64,000 nt of DNA from Candidatus Obscuribacterales bacterium (GCA_020054205.1 JAGVLS010000016.1:1-64000), one strand, 5' to 3'. Numbered from the stretch's first letter, positions 17,329 through 27,891 are shown. Notes: a model not told the origin generated them from the letters alone. Program-made: numbers and translations.

Positions 17329-18825
17329 CTATTCAGCTACGTTAACCCAAACACTCTTGACGTTGGTATATAGTTCAATTGAGTGTTTACCAAGCTCTCG
17401 ACCATAACCGCTCATCTTATAGCCACCAAATGGAACTTGTGGATCAAATACGTTAAAGCAATTAATCCAAACAGTTCCAGCCTTGATGTGAGCAGCCAAT
17501 TTGTGAGCTTTCTTAATATCACGTGTCCATACAGCACCAGAAAGTCCAAATATAACTTTATTAGCTTGCTCAGCTACTTCTTCCATAGAAGAGAATGGCA
17601 ATACAGAAAGAACTGGTCCAAAAATTTCTTCTTGGGCAATTTTCATATTGTTATTTACGCCGTCAAATATTGTTGGTTTGACGAAATAACCTTTAGCCAA
17701 ATCACCTTGTGGACGTTCTCCACCACAAACTAATTTAGCACCTTCTTTTTGTCCTGCTTGCACATAACCCATAATTCGTTCCACTTGTTCGCGAGAAACT
17801 TGCGGACCAATTTGAGTTTTTTCATCAAGTCCTGGACCTTGGCGCATTTTGCTTACACGATCAGTAAGTTTAGTCATGAATTCATCATGAATGCTTTTCT
17901 CTAGAAATAGTCTAGAACCAGCACAACATACTTGTCCTTGATTAAAGAATATACCAGTAATAGCACCTTTTACCGCTGCATCAATATCAGCATCAGCAAA
18001 TACAATATTTGGTGCTTTACCACCAAGTTCTAGTGACACACGTTTCAAATTACCAGTTGAAGCTTGAACAATTAAACGTCCAGTTTTATCTTCGCCAGTA
18101 AATGCTACTTTGTCTACGTCCATGTGCTTAGATAAAGCTTCACCAGCTGCATCTGGTCCAAAACCAGTAACAATATTTACTACACCTGGTGGGAAACCAA
18201 CTTCACAAATAAGTTCGCCAAGTCTTAACGCTGTAAGAGGTGTTTGTTCTGCTGGTTTTAATACCAATGTATTTCCACAAGCTAAAGCTGGACCTAATTT
18301 CCAAGCAGCCATTAAAAGAGGGAAATTCCAAGGAATAATTTGAGCAACAACACCAACTGGTTCACGCAATGTATAAGTAAAGAAATTGCTGTTTACGTTA
18401 ATGGTTTCACCTTCTAATTTGGTGCACCAACCAGCGTAATAGCGAAATGTTTCAACAGCTTGTGGTAAATCTACCCAGCGTGATTCTTTGATAGGCTTTC
18501 CATTATCAAGCGTTTCTAATTGAGCAAATTCATCAGCTCTTTTTTCTAATTCATCAGCTAATTTATATAATAAACGAGCACGTTCAGCAGGAGCCATTTT
18601 GCGCCATGGACCCTCCTCATATGCCTTTCTAGCAGCTTTGACTGCTTTGTCAGCATCTTCTTTGCTTCCTTCAGCTACCCTTGCTAATACTTCATCATCA
18701 GCTGGGTTGCGAGTTTCAAAGGTTTTTCCACCTTGAGCATCTACCCATTTACCGTCAATCAATAGTTTTTTTGGTGTTTTCAACCAGTCTTTGCACAGTA
18801 ATTCTCTTTCTTGCACAACAGCCAT
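17329..18825 (-). CDS. NAD(P)-dependent aldehyde dehydrogenase
   Basis: Oxidises aldehydes to acids. The Cys nucleophile is in FNQGQVCCAGSR near residue 300, the general-base Glu in LELGGKAPN near 268, and the cofactor-site Lys in VLKPAEQTPL. Overall pattern is closest to betaine/phenylacetaldehyde-type dehydrogenases, about 498 aa. The usual cofactor loop FTGST-x-x-GR reads FTGEDKTGR here, which replaces the Ser/Thr that contacts NAD; affinity may be altered. GGAGG precedes the ATG. Single-gene unit with its own terminator. Confidence 0.92.
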   Translation of the reverse strand: MAVVQERELLCKDWLKTPKKLLIDGKWVDAQGGKTFETRNPADDEVLARVAEGSKEDADKAVKAARKAYEEGPWRKMAPAERARLLYKLADELEKRADEFAQLETLDNGKPIKESRWVDLPQAVETFRYYAGWCTKLEGETINVNSNFFTYTLREPVGVVAQIIPWNFPLLMAAWKLGPALACGNTLVLKPAEQTPLTALRLGELICEVGFPPGVVNIVTGFGPDAAGEALSKHMDVDKVAFTGEDKTGRLIVQASTGNLKRVSLELGGKAPNIVFADADIDAAVKGAITGIFFNQGQVCCAGSRLFLEKSIHDEFMTKLTDRVSKMRQGPGLDEKTQIGPQVSREQVERIMGYVQAGQKEGAKLVCGGERPQGDLAKGYFVKPTIFDGVNNNMKIAQEEIFGPVLSVLPFSSMEEVAEQANKVIFGLSGAVWTRDIKKAHKLAAHIKAGTVWINCFNVFDPQVPFGGYKMSGYGRELGKHSIELYTNVKSVWVNVAE

Positions 18826-19085
18826 TTCTTAACCTCCAAATAGGTATTTCACTCACAAAGCTTAATTTACAGAACCAGCTTATACTGCCAGTTTGGCACA
18901 GATTAGCATACTTGGATTGTTAAGATATATATATACAACATAAGGTTGATCTAATCTTATTTATATGCTTTATGTAAGACTTAGACTATGCAACCCTTGA
19001 TTTGGGCTTAGCTGCAATAGGTTAGAAAACTATCGTTCTTGCTGAGACGAGAATATATAATTTGATCTATCATTTATCAAGCTCC

Positions 19086-20222
19086 ATGAAATTATTAGCC
19101 TACACGATTAAATCATTTATCCCCATTGCCACTATTTTCCTACTAGTGCTTGGGTTAAACACTCCTTTTGCTTACAGTAAAAGCAAACCTACTTACGCAT
19201 CCAAAATGCAATTAGCACAATTGCTTTATTTTAATGGCAATGTAGATGGAGCAATTAATGCTTTTCTCTATGCAGCTAGTTTAAACCCTAATGCTTTTGA
19301 ACCACATTTGAGCCTAGTAAATCTATATGTGCAAAGAGGGGAAGTAGATAAAGCAATTGAACATTGTTATGAAGGAATTAGGATCAAACCTAAGAACAAA
19401 GATTTGCACTTAGTCTTAGGAAATTTACTAAGAACACAAGGTAAACTAACCGAAGCTTTAGAAGAAATTCAAAAAGCTAAGGAAGCTGGCGCACCAGAAG
19501 CCCTTTGTGAAAATACTATGGGTATGATTCATTTATAAAATGGCAAAATGGACGAAGCATTGCAACACGTAGAAAAAGCAATTGAAATTCAACCTAATTT
19601 AGCTGATGCACATTTGATCAAAGGAATTTTGATATACAAAAACGGTCACAAAGAAAAAGCTTTAGAAGAAATGGATTTGGCTATTAAGCATAAGGGGAAA
19701 AATCCAGAAGCGCATAACAGCAAAGGCGATATGCTTTTTGCTGCTGGCAAATACGAAGAAGCGCTAGAATCCTATACCAAAGCCACCCACGACGAACCAA
19801 ATTTTGCTCAAGCTTGGGCAGGCATGGGCAATATTCATGCTCAAAAAAGAGATTTTGAAAAAGCTAAAGAGGCATATCGCAGAGCTAAAGAAATTAATCC
19901 ATCTGATAAAAATATCCTTTATGGACTAGCCGTCATGTTAGAAAAAATGGGACAACCCCAAGAAGCTATACAAGAATATCAAGCTGGTGCGCTGCTAGAA
20001 ACAGATCCAATGATGCAAGCTAAAATTCGCATGCATATACAACAACTTATGCAAACAGGCTTTAATATTACACCTCTAAATTTAGGTGATACCGGTAACA
20101 CTCATACAAATGATAATAATGGTGGTTTGATTTATGGCAATAATTTGCACGGAACATTGAGTAAGCCATTTGCTGATGAGCTTAAGATTAAATCTGTAAA
20201 TAAAAAATCAGTGCAACAGTAA
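19086..20222 (+). pseudogene. Secreted TPR protein gene interrupted by an in-frame TAA
   Basis: Two open parts (to 19538, and from 19548 to 20222) lie in the same frame and are separated only by TAA at 19536-19538. Reading across it gives MGMIHL-stop-NGKMDEALQHVEKAIEI, a normal TPR with a single lost codon, so this was one gene of about 378 codons: signal peptide (MKLLAYTIKSFIPIA..., about 30 residues), then some nine TPRs and an Asn-rich tail. ATG 19086 is preferred over the TTG at 19062. The internal ATG at 19548 lacks a ribosome site. A nonsense mutation or a base-call error is likely. Confidence 0.8.
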
Positions 20223-20306
20223 ATACAACAAAATCTGGCTTGGTTTTAACATAAACCTAACTCCAATCGGGCACAATTGATTTTATACCTTACCATTGGA
20301 GAGATT

Positions 20307-20483
20307 ATGCAAATACTTGGCTATATCATAATTGCTGTTGGTATATTTTTATGGTGTGGAAATATGTTTCACTTTTTTCCCACTTTTCCACTTGCTGGTT
20401 TTGCCACCATACTTATTGGTGGTTTCGTTTCTAAATTAGGTTCAAAAGAAAAATCAGCTGAATCAGAAGAAACTATGAAATAA
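20307..20483 (+). CDS. Small two-helix membrane protein
   Basis: 58 aa with two hydrophobic helices (about 2-18 and 25-43) split by a short Phe/Pro turn (NMFHFFPTFPLAG), and a charged tail rich in Lys, Ser and Glu. GGAGAG lies 6 bases before the ATG at 20307, which is preferred over an upstream TTG. It resembles the many small DUF2905-like membrane proteins, without a firm match. No clear partner. Confidence 0.65.
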   Translation: MQILGYIIIAVGIFLWCGNMFHFFPTFPLAGFATILIGGFVSKLGSKEKSAESEETMK

Positions 20484-20521
20484 TTGATTCTCTAGCAAAT
20501 TATTTTTGGAAGGATGTATAA

Positions 20522-21190
20522 ATGAAAAAACTGTTTTTAGCAGTTGCACTTACTCTTAGTGCAAATTCTATTGTTATGGCACAAGATGCTCAAACAACTG
20601 AAAGCCAAACACAATCACAAACACAACCATTACAAGGTGGTGTACAAATAATTGAATTAAGTCTTGAAAGATTACGTGAAATTGGCGTTGATATTAAACA
20701 TATGCTCAAAGCAGCTAGTAGTTTATATGATGAAGTAACTATTCAACCAGTAACTATTATCACCGAGCCAGAAGTAGTTGGTTTTGGCACTGTCATCAAT
20801 ATTCCAATTGGTACTATGCCCACTGGTCCTGTACAACCACCTAAAAAAGAACGGCTAGATTTAGCAATGAATCACTTAAATCCAATTATCAAGCTAATGA
20901 AAAGTGATGTAGATGATTTTATGTCAGGCAAGCGCAAACTTGATTTAAATGATGAAACAAGACAAGAATTACAACCAATATTCAAAGCTTGGGTAGATGA
21001 TGTCAACGCCTTAAATGGTGAGCTCAATAATTTACAGTCTTTGACCAACTCACCACCTTTTGATAATAGTGCTATTGCTCAAGCTACTCAATCACTTCAA
21101 GAAAGTGCTAAAAAGCTTGAACAAGCAAGACGAGTAATTTATAAGAAATTACAAAAAGAAGCAAAACAAGAAAAGAAAAATAAGTCATAG
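20522..21190 (+). CDS. Secreted protein of unknown function
   Basis: 222 aa with a clean signal peptide (MKKLFLAVALTLSANSIVMA, cleavage about residue 20), then a Thr/Gln/Ser-rich stretch, a short Val/Ile/Pro-rich middle, and two predicted helical regions with a Lys-rich C-terminus (QKEAKQEKKNKS-like). GGAAGGAT precedes the start. I do not recognise a family. Confidence 0.7.
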   Translation: MKKLFLAVALTLSANSIVMAQDAQTTESQTQSQTQPLQGGVQIIELSLERLREIGVDIKHMLKAASSLYDEVTIQPVTIITEPEVVGFGTVINIPIGTMPTGPVQPPKKERLDLAMNHLNPIIKLMKSDVDDFMSGKRKLDLNDETRQELQPIFKAWVDDVNALNGELNNLQSLTNSPPFDNSAIAQATQSLQESAKKLEQARRVIYKKLQKEAKQEKKNKS

Positions 21191-21229
21191 GATAGGGTCG
21201 TTAGATAGAGTAGATATAACAATCAAATT

Positions 21230-21718
21230 ATGCATAATTACGAAATTACTTATACAAAAGCTGATTTGATTGATTTATATAAATTTCGTGATACGCGCTA
21301 TCCATTGAATAAATGGATGCCTTGCTTAGTAGCTCTTATCGTTACTTATTTTGGTATGACTGCTGCCAAATCAGCTAATTTTTTCTTTATTGCAGCACTT
21401 TTTGCTGTCCCATATATACTTATGCAATTATTTCTTGTTTATTCTCCATCTATATTAGGACCAAAGTTTTTTCGCAATTTACTAGATGAAAAATTAAATA
21501 TATCACTTACCAATAAAGGCATGTATTTAAAGTCTGATTCTTTTGATGCAGAGCTTTCTTGGCAACATTTTGGTCCATATTACGAAACAAAACGACTTTT
21601 TATCCTGACAGAAGGTCTGGTTTGGAGAATAATTCCCAAACATATATTTGAAAGCAAAGAAGAATTAGCTGAGTTTCGAAATTTGTTACAAGAAAAATTA
21701 TCAACTAAGCAAATTTAG
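21230..21718 (+). CDS. YcxB-like membrane protein
   Basis: 162 aa. Two central membrane helices (about 28-45 and 50-70) follow an N-terminal segment HNYEITYTKADLIDLYKFRD, and the C-terminal half (ISLTNKGMYLKSDSFDAELSW, then FILTEGLVWRIIPKHIFESKEEL, given with breaks) has the YcxB C-terminal pattern, in which I-P-K-R/H-x-F is the hallmark. Function of the family is unknown. Its last 14 bases overlap the end of ftsH, which converges on it. Confidence 0.75.
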   Translation: MHNYEITYTKADLIDLYKFRDTRYPLNKWMPCLVALIVTYFGMTAAKSANFFFIAALFAVPYILMQLFLVYSPSILGPKFFRNLLDEKLNISLTNKGMYLKSDSFDAELSWQHFGPYYETKRLFILTEGLVWRIIPKHIFESKEELAEFRNLLQEKLSTKQI

Positions 21719-23681
21719 GACGTAACCCTGAAGCATCAGATCCTTTATCATCACCTGGATCTTGGTTTTCATTTTGTCCAGTTTTAACAATTTGACCATC
21801 AGCAACTTGCGCTCCAGCATTTGGTCCTGGCGCACCAGGCTCAGATGGAGTGCCACCTTTGCCCATACGTCTATTAACGTCTTGCAAAATAGCATCAAAT
21901 TCAGCTGCATCCAATGTTTCTTTTTCCAGCAATACTTTGACAATTTCATCCATATGTGGACGATGATTAGCCAGTAAATCTTTTACACGCAAATATTGGT
22001 CATTGATAATGCGAGTAACTTCCTCATCAATTGCTGTAGCAATATTTTCACCATAATCACGTTCGTGACTAAATTCGCGTCCAAGGAAAACATGATCATT
22101 TTTCTTACCAAATGTCATTGGGCCCAAACGATCACTCATACCAAATTCAGTCACCATGCGCCTTGCTAGCTTAGTTGACTTTTCTAAATCATCATGAGCA
22201 CCAGTTGTGATATCACCATAAACAATTTCTTCTGCTACCCGTCCACCCAAATTAACACCAATTTGATCAATTAATTGAGAGCGTGTATAGCTAAGAATAT
22301 CTTCTTCAGGAAATGACATTGTCATTCCTAAAGCAAATCCACGCGGAATAATTGTTACTTTATGCAATGGATTAGCATTTTTAAGCAGCTTACACATAAG
22401 CGCATGTCCCACTTCATGATAAGCAGTCATTTCTTTTTCTCTAGGCGAAATTATCCGTGTTTTTTTCTCCGGACCAGCAATGACTTTGTCTATCGCCAAC
22501 TCCAAATCATTCATTTCAATTTCACGCTTATCAGCACGTGCTGCAATCAAAGCACCTTCATTGATAAGATTGGATAAATCAGCTCCTGTAAAGCCTGGCG
22601 TGCGCTTAGCTAACGTTTTTACATTTACATCTTTAGCTAAAGGTTTGCCTCTTCCATGTACGGTCAATATTTGTTCACGTCCTAATACATCTGGTCTGTC
22701 CAAAACTACTTGTCTGTCAAAACGACCTGGACGAAGTAGTGCCGAGTCCAAAATGTCTGGGCGATTGGTAGCAGCTACAACAATAATTCCAGTTGTACCT
22801 TCAAAACCATCCATTTCAACCAGCAATTGGTTAAGAGTTTGTTCGCGCTCGTCATGTCCACCGCCTAGGCCAGCACCACGTTGTCTTCCAACAGCATCTA
22901 TTTCATCAACAAAAACAATACAAGGCGCATGCTTTTTCGCTTGATCAAATAAATCTCTAACACGAGATGCACCAACACCAACAAACATTTCCACAAAATC
23001 CGAGCCAGAAATGCTAAAAAATGGCACGCCAGCTTCTCCAGCAACAGCTTTAGCTAAAAGCGTTTTACCTGTACCTGGGGCACCAACTAAAAGCACTCCC
23101 CGCGGAATACGTGCACCTAATGCTTGAAACTTTTCTGGACTTTTTAAGAAATCAACTATTTCCTGTAATTCTTGCTTAGCTTCATCAATACCAGCTACAT
23201 CAGAAAAACTAACTTTGACTTTACTATCAAGCATAAGCTTAGCTCGACTGCGTCCAAAGCTCATAGCTTGATTGCCACCAGACTGCGCTGATCGAAACAT
23301 AAATAAGAATCCAACCAATAATAAAATTGGTAAGAAAAATGAACTGAGCATACTTAACCAAAAACTTGATTTATCTGGCTCACGTACATCTAATGGCACA
23401 CCAGCTTTATTGAATTCTTCAATAAGCTTATCTTTAGATTCGGTAGGCACTATAACTGGAGAATCATGTTCTTTGCCAGCCATTCTTACCTGAATAATAG
23501 AATCTCCATTGGTAACGGTGACTTTCTGTATCTGTCCACCTTCACCTTTTCTTAATAGCGTTTGTAGATTTGAATAAGTAAGAGGCTCTTCCTTGCGCGG
23601 AATACATGTTAGCGTAATAACAAATACTGCCAAAACTAAAAGCAAGAAAAAAACAGCCCCAGTTGTTCCGTACTTTCTCAT
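21705..23681 (-). CDS. ftsH: ATP-dependent zinc metalloprotease FtsH
   Basis: Membrane-bound AAA+ protease that degrades misfolded membrane proteins and some short-lived regulators. Membrane helices near residues 8-25 and 110-130, Walker A GAPGTGKT near 200-207, the Walker B segment [13 protein letters not shown], the second region of homology [20 protein letters not shown], and the zinc site HEVGH near 430 are all visible. The C-terminal tail is rich in Gly, Pro and Asp. 658 aa is usual. It follows tilS on the same strand as in many bacteria, 162 bp apart. Confidence 0.96.
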   Translation of the reverse strand: MRKYGTTGAVFFLLLVLAVFVITLTCIPRKEEPLTYSNLQTLLRKGEGGQIQKVTVTNGDSIIQVRMAGKEHDSPVIVPTESKDKLIEEFNKAGVPLDVREPDKSSFWLSMLSSFFLPILLLVGFLFMFRSAQSGGNQAMSFGRSRAKLMLDSKVKVSFSDVAGIDEAKQELQEIVDFLKSPEKFQALGARIPRGVLLVGAPGTGKTLLAKAVAGEAGVPFFSISGSDFVEMFVGVGASRVRDLFDQAKKHAPCIVFVDEIDAVGRQRGAGLGGGHDEREQTLNQLLVEMDGFEGTTGIIVVAATNRPDILDSALLRPGRFDRQVVLDRPDVLGREQILTVHGRGKPLAKDVNVKTLAKRTPGFTGADLSNLINEGALIAARADKREIEMNDLELAIDKVIAGPEKKTRIISPREKEMTAYHEVGHALMCKLLKNANPLHKVTIIPRGFALGMTMSFPEEDILSYTRSQLIDQIGVNLGGRVAEEIVYGDITTGAHDDLEKSTKLARRMVTEFGMSDRLGPMTFGKKNDHVFLGREFSHERDYGENIATAIDEEVTRIINDQYLRVKDLLANHRPHMDEIVKVLLEKETLDAAEFDAILQDVNRRMGKGGTPSEPGAPGPNAGAQVADGQIVKTGQNENQDPGDDKGSDASGLRPKFA

Positions 23682-23706
23682 TTAATTCTCCAGAACTATT
23701 CTTTTG

Positions 23707-23712
23707 ATTATA
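23707..23712 (-). promoter_or_regulatory. Candidate -10 box of ftsH
   Basis: On the minus strand this reads TATAAT, 25 bp before the ftsH ATG. The region 17 bp further up has no clear -35, so an extended or activator-dependent promoter would be needed. Suggests ftsH is transcribed separately from tilS. Confidence 0.35.
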
Positions 23713-23843
23713 ACACGCTAAATCATGCCACCTGAGCCTCTATACGGCGTGTTTTTCCACTCATAAATAATTTTGCCACATGACAAGGTCTGGGGCTGTT
23801 TTTTTTGCATCTTTAATCTTCAACGATACATTTATTTTTCAAT

Positions 23844-25256
23844 TTAATACTTTTCTATACTAATTTTATGTGTTGGACGCTTATCAACACGAGTTTTTTC
23901 ACTTAATCCAACTCCTGGTACCCAAATTATTTCGTTTTGGTCAGCCATAACAATGATTATGTCTTCAAGAAATAAAGCATCTTTGCTTTTATGCGTATGC
24001 AGATATTTTTTCAACTTCACAAGAGTTTCCATACCAAAAGGTTTAATGACATCTGCTGCTTGTCTTAATCTAAGTACAATTGGCTTTTTACATAAGCTCA
24101 AATCAACCAATGCTTCCATACTATTTGGCAACGGAAATTTCAATTTTTTAGCATTATTGTCAAAAACAATAATTTTTACGCTTACATTCAATCCTGGAAT
24201 TAATGTGATGCCAGGAACTTTAAGTTTTTGTTTAAAGCTTTTGTGTAAACGAGATTTATTTTGTTTGACAAGCCAAATAATTTCTTTTTTGTTTACTCTT
24301 ATATCCCAGCTTTTATTTAAACTAATTGCTCCTGAATTTTTTCCATTAACTAAATCAATAATTTCTTCCACGCGCAAAAAACTCATTTCAATATCTCTTA
24401 ATTGCAATGCTTTTGAAATTATTTTACGTTTTAAAGCCTGGTCAAATTTGTTAAATACAGATCTTAACCAATGATTTTCATCTGAATCATCTAGCAATAA
24501 TTCATTCGATTTTTCATTTACATAAGAAGCAAGCAGAATTTCATTATCTGCTAATAAATTGCGCAATTGATCAATGCGCTTATTAAAACCTGGAAATCGC
24601 AATTCAATAGCTGGTATTACAGCATGGCGTATATAATTGCGTGCATAAGCAAGATCCAAATTTGATTTATCCAAACGAGCTTGAATACTTTTACTAGATA
24701 AAAACTTATGTACAGTATTTCTTTCAACAGAAAGCATTGGACGCATAAGAATAAGGGTTTTATCTAATTGCCGAAACGGCTCCATGGCAATAAGCCCAAC
24801 TGGGCTTGTGCCTCTAAACATACGAAAGAGCAAAGTTTCTATTTGATCATCAAGCGTATGTCCTGTCGCCAAATATTCACATTTAAATTTTTGACAAATA
24901 CTTTTTAATATCTGATATCGTTTGTCTCGTAAATATTCTTCTGATACGTGTGTTTTTGACTTAGATAATTTTTTCACTACAAAATCAATATTGAGTTTTT
25001 TACATAAGTTGTAGGCAAATTTTTCATCATCTAAAGAGTCTTTTCCACGTAGATTATGATTGATATGGCAAGCAAAAATTTTGAGCTTAAACTCCCGAGC
25101 TAAATGTTTCATAGCTAATAAAAGCGCAGTTGAATCAGGTCCACCAGATAATGCAACTAAAATAGATTTTTGTTTATTACTGCCTGCAAAAATACTGTTG
25201 AGAGCATCTCGCACTTGTTTAATTAATGGATCAACAATTAAAGACTTATCTGGCAT
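23844..25256 (-). CDS. tilS: tRNA(Ile)-lysidine synthetase
   Basis: Adds lysine to C34 of the CAU-anticodon tRNA-Ile so that it reads AUA. The PP-loop SGGPDSTALL lies near residue 35-45, HINHNLRG and EYLRDKRYQIL follow, and the C-terminal domain has the usual LRLRQAADVIKPFGM and KKYLHTHK segments. 470 aa is normal. Its start overlaps the stop of the secreted-protein gene upstream by 11 nt. A candidate substrate tRNA lies in the same window at 9950-10023. Confidence 0.94.
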   Translation of the reverse strand: MPDKSLIVDPLIKQVRDALNSIFAGSNKQKSILVALSGGPDSTALLLAMKHLAREFKLKIFACHINHNLRGKDSLDDEKFAYNLCKKLNIDFVVKKLSKSKTHVSEEYLRDKRYQILKSICQKFKCEYLATGHTLDDQIETLLFRMFRGTSPVGLIAMEPFRQLDKTLILMRPMLSVERNTVHKFLSSKSIQARLDKSNLDLAYARNYIRHAVIPAIELRFPGFNKRIDQLRNLLADNEILLASYVNEKSNELLLDDSDENHWLRSVFNKFDQALKRKIISKALQLRDIEMSFLRVEEIIDLVNGKNSGAISLNKSWDIRVNKKEIIWLVKQNKSRLHKSFKQKLKVPGITLIPGLNVSVKIIVFDNNAKKLKFPLPNSMEALVDLSLCKKPIVLRLRQAADVIKPFGMETLVKLKKYLHTHKSKDALFLEDIIIVMADQNEIIWVPGVGLSEKTRVDKRPTHKISIEKY

Positions 25257-25779
25257 TATCAGTATTCACACATTGTTCATATACAATTAGCGTTCTATTA
25301 GAACTATCACGCAAAGGTCTACCGTCAACACCTGCTACCCAAATAAGAAATTTATCGTTGCCATCGCTTAAAACTACAATATTATAGGCAGGTGCTGACC
25401 AATTTTCTGGTGGTTTAATATTTCGCCAATTCATAGCATTGGCATTATTGATGGAATTTTCCAAGCACATGCGGACATTTCCAAAAACACGATAAGCACC
25501 TTCACTTTTAGCAAACATTTTTGTTGTATCAGCTGGGTTTATATTTAGCCTATTGTGTATTTCCAAAAGAGCTTTGTCCATTTCCGACTCAAATTGTGGC
25601 ATTCTTCCATTTGATTTGTAATATTGACGCATAATGCCTGCTACTGTTTGCATATATTGTGGGAGCATTACTTCGTAGCCGGGATTTCCCAGAAAAAATG
25701 GTGCTTGAGCAGATACAATCTGTCCGGCAAAAGCAATGTTTATTAGCACCAATATAAAAGCATTTATTGATTTTTTCAT
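25246..25779 (-). CDS. Secreted protein of unknown function in the GT39-tilS operon
   Basis: 177 aa with a signal peptide (about 1-24, ending IVSAQA). The mature part has an aromatic N-terminal helix region and a beta-rich C-terminal half ending IVYEQCVNT. Two Cys (residues about 104 and 171) could form a disulfide. AAAGGTC precedes the ATG, one base after the glycosyltransferase stop, and it overlaps tilS by 11 nt. I do not recognise a family. Confidence 0.7.
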   Translation of the reverse strand: MKKSINAFILVLINIAFAGQIVSAQAPFFLGNPGYEVMLPQYMQTVAGIMRQYYKSNGRMPQFESEMDKALLEIHNRLNINPADTTKMFAKSEGAYRVFGNVRMCLENSINNANAMNWRNIKPPENWSAPAYNIVVLSDGNDKFLIWVAGVDGRPLRDSSNRTLIVYEQCVNTDNAR

Positions 25780-25780
25780 T

Positions 25781-27625
25781 TTATTGACCTTTCATGGGCT
25801 TTATACCGCCAGCGAATGGTAAAGTTCCCCAATGATAGTCTTTACCGCTTAGTTGCATATTTAAACTGAATGTTTGAGCTAACGTAGGTAGTTTTTGTAC
25901 TATTAACTCATTGCTTTCAAAAACGTACCAGTGACCAATTTGATTTATTAGTTTCAATTTATTCCCATGTTTTAATAACAATTCCTCAGAACCTTTTTTA
26001 CCAGCAATAATATATTGTTTGTTTTCTTTCTTATTTTCCTGGCTAGCGCTAAGCAAAAGTTGATCGGGACTGAAAAATGAATCAACTGGACGTTCTAAAT
26101 AAAACATAACAGAAGGCTTGAATTCTTGATAAATTGCTACTGGCCCATCATGTAGATTTTTCAAACACAATATAACTTTATGCAAATCTGCTTGGCGAAG
26201 TTGATAAGCAATCTCAAAAACTGGTGCGGCTAAAAATGCACAAGCAATACTTATAGAAAATATTGTAAGCATAATGCTTTCTTGCCATTTATTGTTTCTT
26301 AGCAAATTATATTGTTTAAAAAAGCCCCAGAAAATTACACAACCACCAGCTATTAGCATAAGTTTTATAAATACAGGTAAGCTAATAATTGCTGGCATCA
26401 CCAATAATGCAATTTTTTTTGGCAGTATTTGCATTATTATTGATGGGATCGCAAAAAGAAAAAGACCAAACAAAATAGCTATGCCAATTATAAAAGACAA
26501 GACATACAATATGATACTAGCAAATCTCAGCGTTTTATTAACAACTGTATCTATGGCTAAAGTAAAAATATAAGCAATGAGTAATGCTAATGCTGGAAAA
26601 ATTGGCAATATATAAGTTTGTAATTTAGTTTGAGAAAGACTAAAAAACAAAAAGATAGTAAGTGCCCACGAAGCAAATAAAAGCACGGGCTCTTTATCTA
26701 CGCCATCAATTTTATTTTTTATCAGTTTATATACATATATGCTTGCCGCTGGTAAATATAATATCCAAGGAAAAAAACCATAGGCAATGACAAGCAAATA
26801 AAACCACGGTTGTGGATGTTTATGATTAGTTTCACCAGCAAAGCGTCCTAAATTTTCAAACAAAAAAAATACTTTTGGCCATAACCAATCAGTAGCTAAG
26901 CCAACAAAAACATACCAAGGCAAAGCAATAATTAGAAAAATAAACATACCAAAAGGTAAATTGAGTTTACTAAACAAAGAAAATAATTGTGCTTTATTAG
27001 GACGAGAAAAAATAAGATAACCAAGCATAGCTAGCACATAAAGCACAATTGCTGCTGGTCCTTTAGTTAGTACAGCTAAAGCTAATACTATATATATGAT
27101 GGGCCAAATTTGTTTTTTATCAGAAAAAATCGTACAAGCTGTAGCACACAAAGCAATGCCCAAAAAACTAGAAAATGCCATATCAACTAAAGACATTTTG
27201 GCAAAAGTAATAATTTCAGGGGAGCTAGCAAGTATAAGAGCAGCCATTAGCCCTGTTTTTTTATCCTTTAAAAGACTACCGGTAAAATAAACACCAAATA
27301 CTAAAAAACTAGCTAATACTGCCGACCAGAAGCGGGCAGCAAATTCATTTACACCAAAGAAAGAATAAGCAGAAGCAATTAACCAATAAATCAAAATTGG
27401 TTTGGAAAAATAAATTTGGTAATTTAAATGTGGTGTGATGTAATTGCCAATTTCAATCATCTCACGCGCGGCTTCACTAAAATATCCATCTCCTGGATCA
27501 ATTAGTCCATATGAACCGAGGCGAAAAAAGAAAGTCAAAAGACATACGAGAACTAAAATTGCTAGCTGCAATTTTGTCGAGGAAGCAATATTTTGATAGG
27601 CGTTCAATTGCAATAAACTTTCCAA
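25781..27625 (-). CDS. GT39/ArnT-like membrane glycosyltransferase
   Basis: Polytopic (about 12 membrane helices) with an N-terminal PMT-like domain: LGSYGLIDPGDGYFSEAAREM then NYQIYFSKPILIYWL are the family segments. The first-loop acid pair, usually Asp-Glu, reads Gly-Asp here, leaving one acid. Members transfer a sugar from a polyprenyl-phosphate carrier to lipid A, protein or another acceptor. A soluble C-terminal part starts near residue 480. Starts with TTG; no in-frame ATG lies nearby. First gene of an operon continuing to tilS. Confidence 0.85.
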   Translation of the reverse strand: MESLLQLNAYQNIASSTKLQLAILVLVCLLTFFFRLGSYGLIDPGDGYFSEAAREMIEIGNYITPHLNYQIYFSKPILIYWLIASAYSFFGVNEFAARFWSAVLASFLVFGVYFTGSLLKDKKTGLMAALILASSPEIITFAKMSLVDMAFSSFLGIALCATACTIFSDKKQIWPIIYIVLALAVLTKGPAAIVLYVLAMLGYLIFSRPNKAQLFSLFSKLNLPFGMFIFLIIALPWYVFVGLATDWLWPKVFFLFENLGRFAGETNHKHPQPWFYLLVIAYGFFPWILYLPAASIYVYKLIKNKIDGVDKEPVLLFASWALTIFLFFSLSQTKLQTYILPIFPALALLIAYIFTLAIDTVVNKTLRFASIILYVLSFIIGIAILFGLFLFAIPSIIMQILPKKIALLVMPAIISLPVFIKLMLIAGGCVIFWGFFKQYNLLRNNKWQESIMLTIFSISIACAFLAAPVFEIAYQLRQADLHKVILCLKNLHDGPVAIYQEFKPSVMFYLERPVDSFFSPDQLLLSASQENKKENKQYIIAGKKGSEELLLKHGNKLKLINQIGHWYVFESNELIVQKLPTLAQTFSLNMQLSGKDYHWGTLPFAGGIKPMKGQ

Positions 27626-27817
27626 GTACGCTCATTCTACATATGAGATTTGCAAATTACCACTTTGCTACCGACAAGTATTTGACAGCAAATGAATACT
27701 AGCCTAATGACTTCATCAATTATTATTCTGAAAAAAGACATTGCTTGGCATCTCAAAGCCTACCAATTACATATCTAAGTTGCTTATCAAAAAAAGTTAA
27801 GCACAACCATAATGAAA

Positions 27818-27873
27818 ACTTGTAAGAGGAGATGCATATGTCGTGTAACATATTGTTACTACCGTTTACAAGT
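27818..27873 (+). repeat. Inverted repeat across the gdhA leader
   Basis: ACTTGTAA (27818-27825) and TTACAAGT (27866-27873) are perfect 8-bp complements with 40 bases between. If paired in RNA, the stem would bracket the ribosome site and first codons of the small leader ORF. Seen in sequence; a regulatory role is inference. Confidence 0.45.
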
Positions 27874-27891
27874 CTACATAGTAGTTTTTGA
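27832..27891 (+). CDS. Possible 19-codon leader peptide upstream of glutamate dehydrogenase
   Basis: A short ORF with a near-consensus ribosome site (AAGAGGAG) starts at ATG 27832 or the in-frame ATG 27838 and encodes (MH)MSCNILLLPFTSLHSSF. Its stop ends 15 bp before the gdhA ATG. Strong ribosome sites directly before very short ORFs are typical of leader peptides that tune translation or attenuation. Leu is over-represented (4 of 17-19). There is no terminator hairpin between it and gdhA, so translational coupling is more likely than attenuation. Confidence 0.5.
   Translation: MHMSCNILLLPFTSLHSSF

Noticed and set aside
19536-19538. Recoding of TAA in the TPR gene
   Set aside because: Selenocysteine and pyrrolysine use TGA and TAG; no structure supports readthrough of TAA.
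22480-22944. Long plus-strand open frame of 154 codons
   Set aside because: Lies entirely antisense to the conserved ATPase core of ftsH, has no ribosome site and no family pattern.
23755-23810. Possible terminator before the T run at 23799-23806
   Set aside because: No stable stem precedes the T run and no plus-strand gene ends there.
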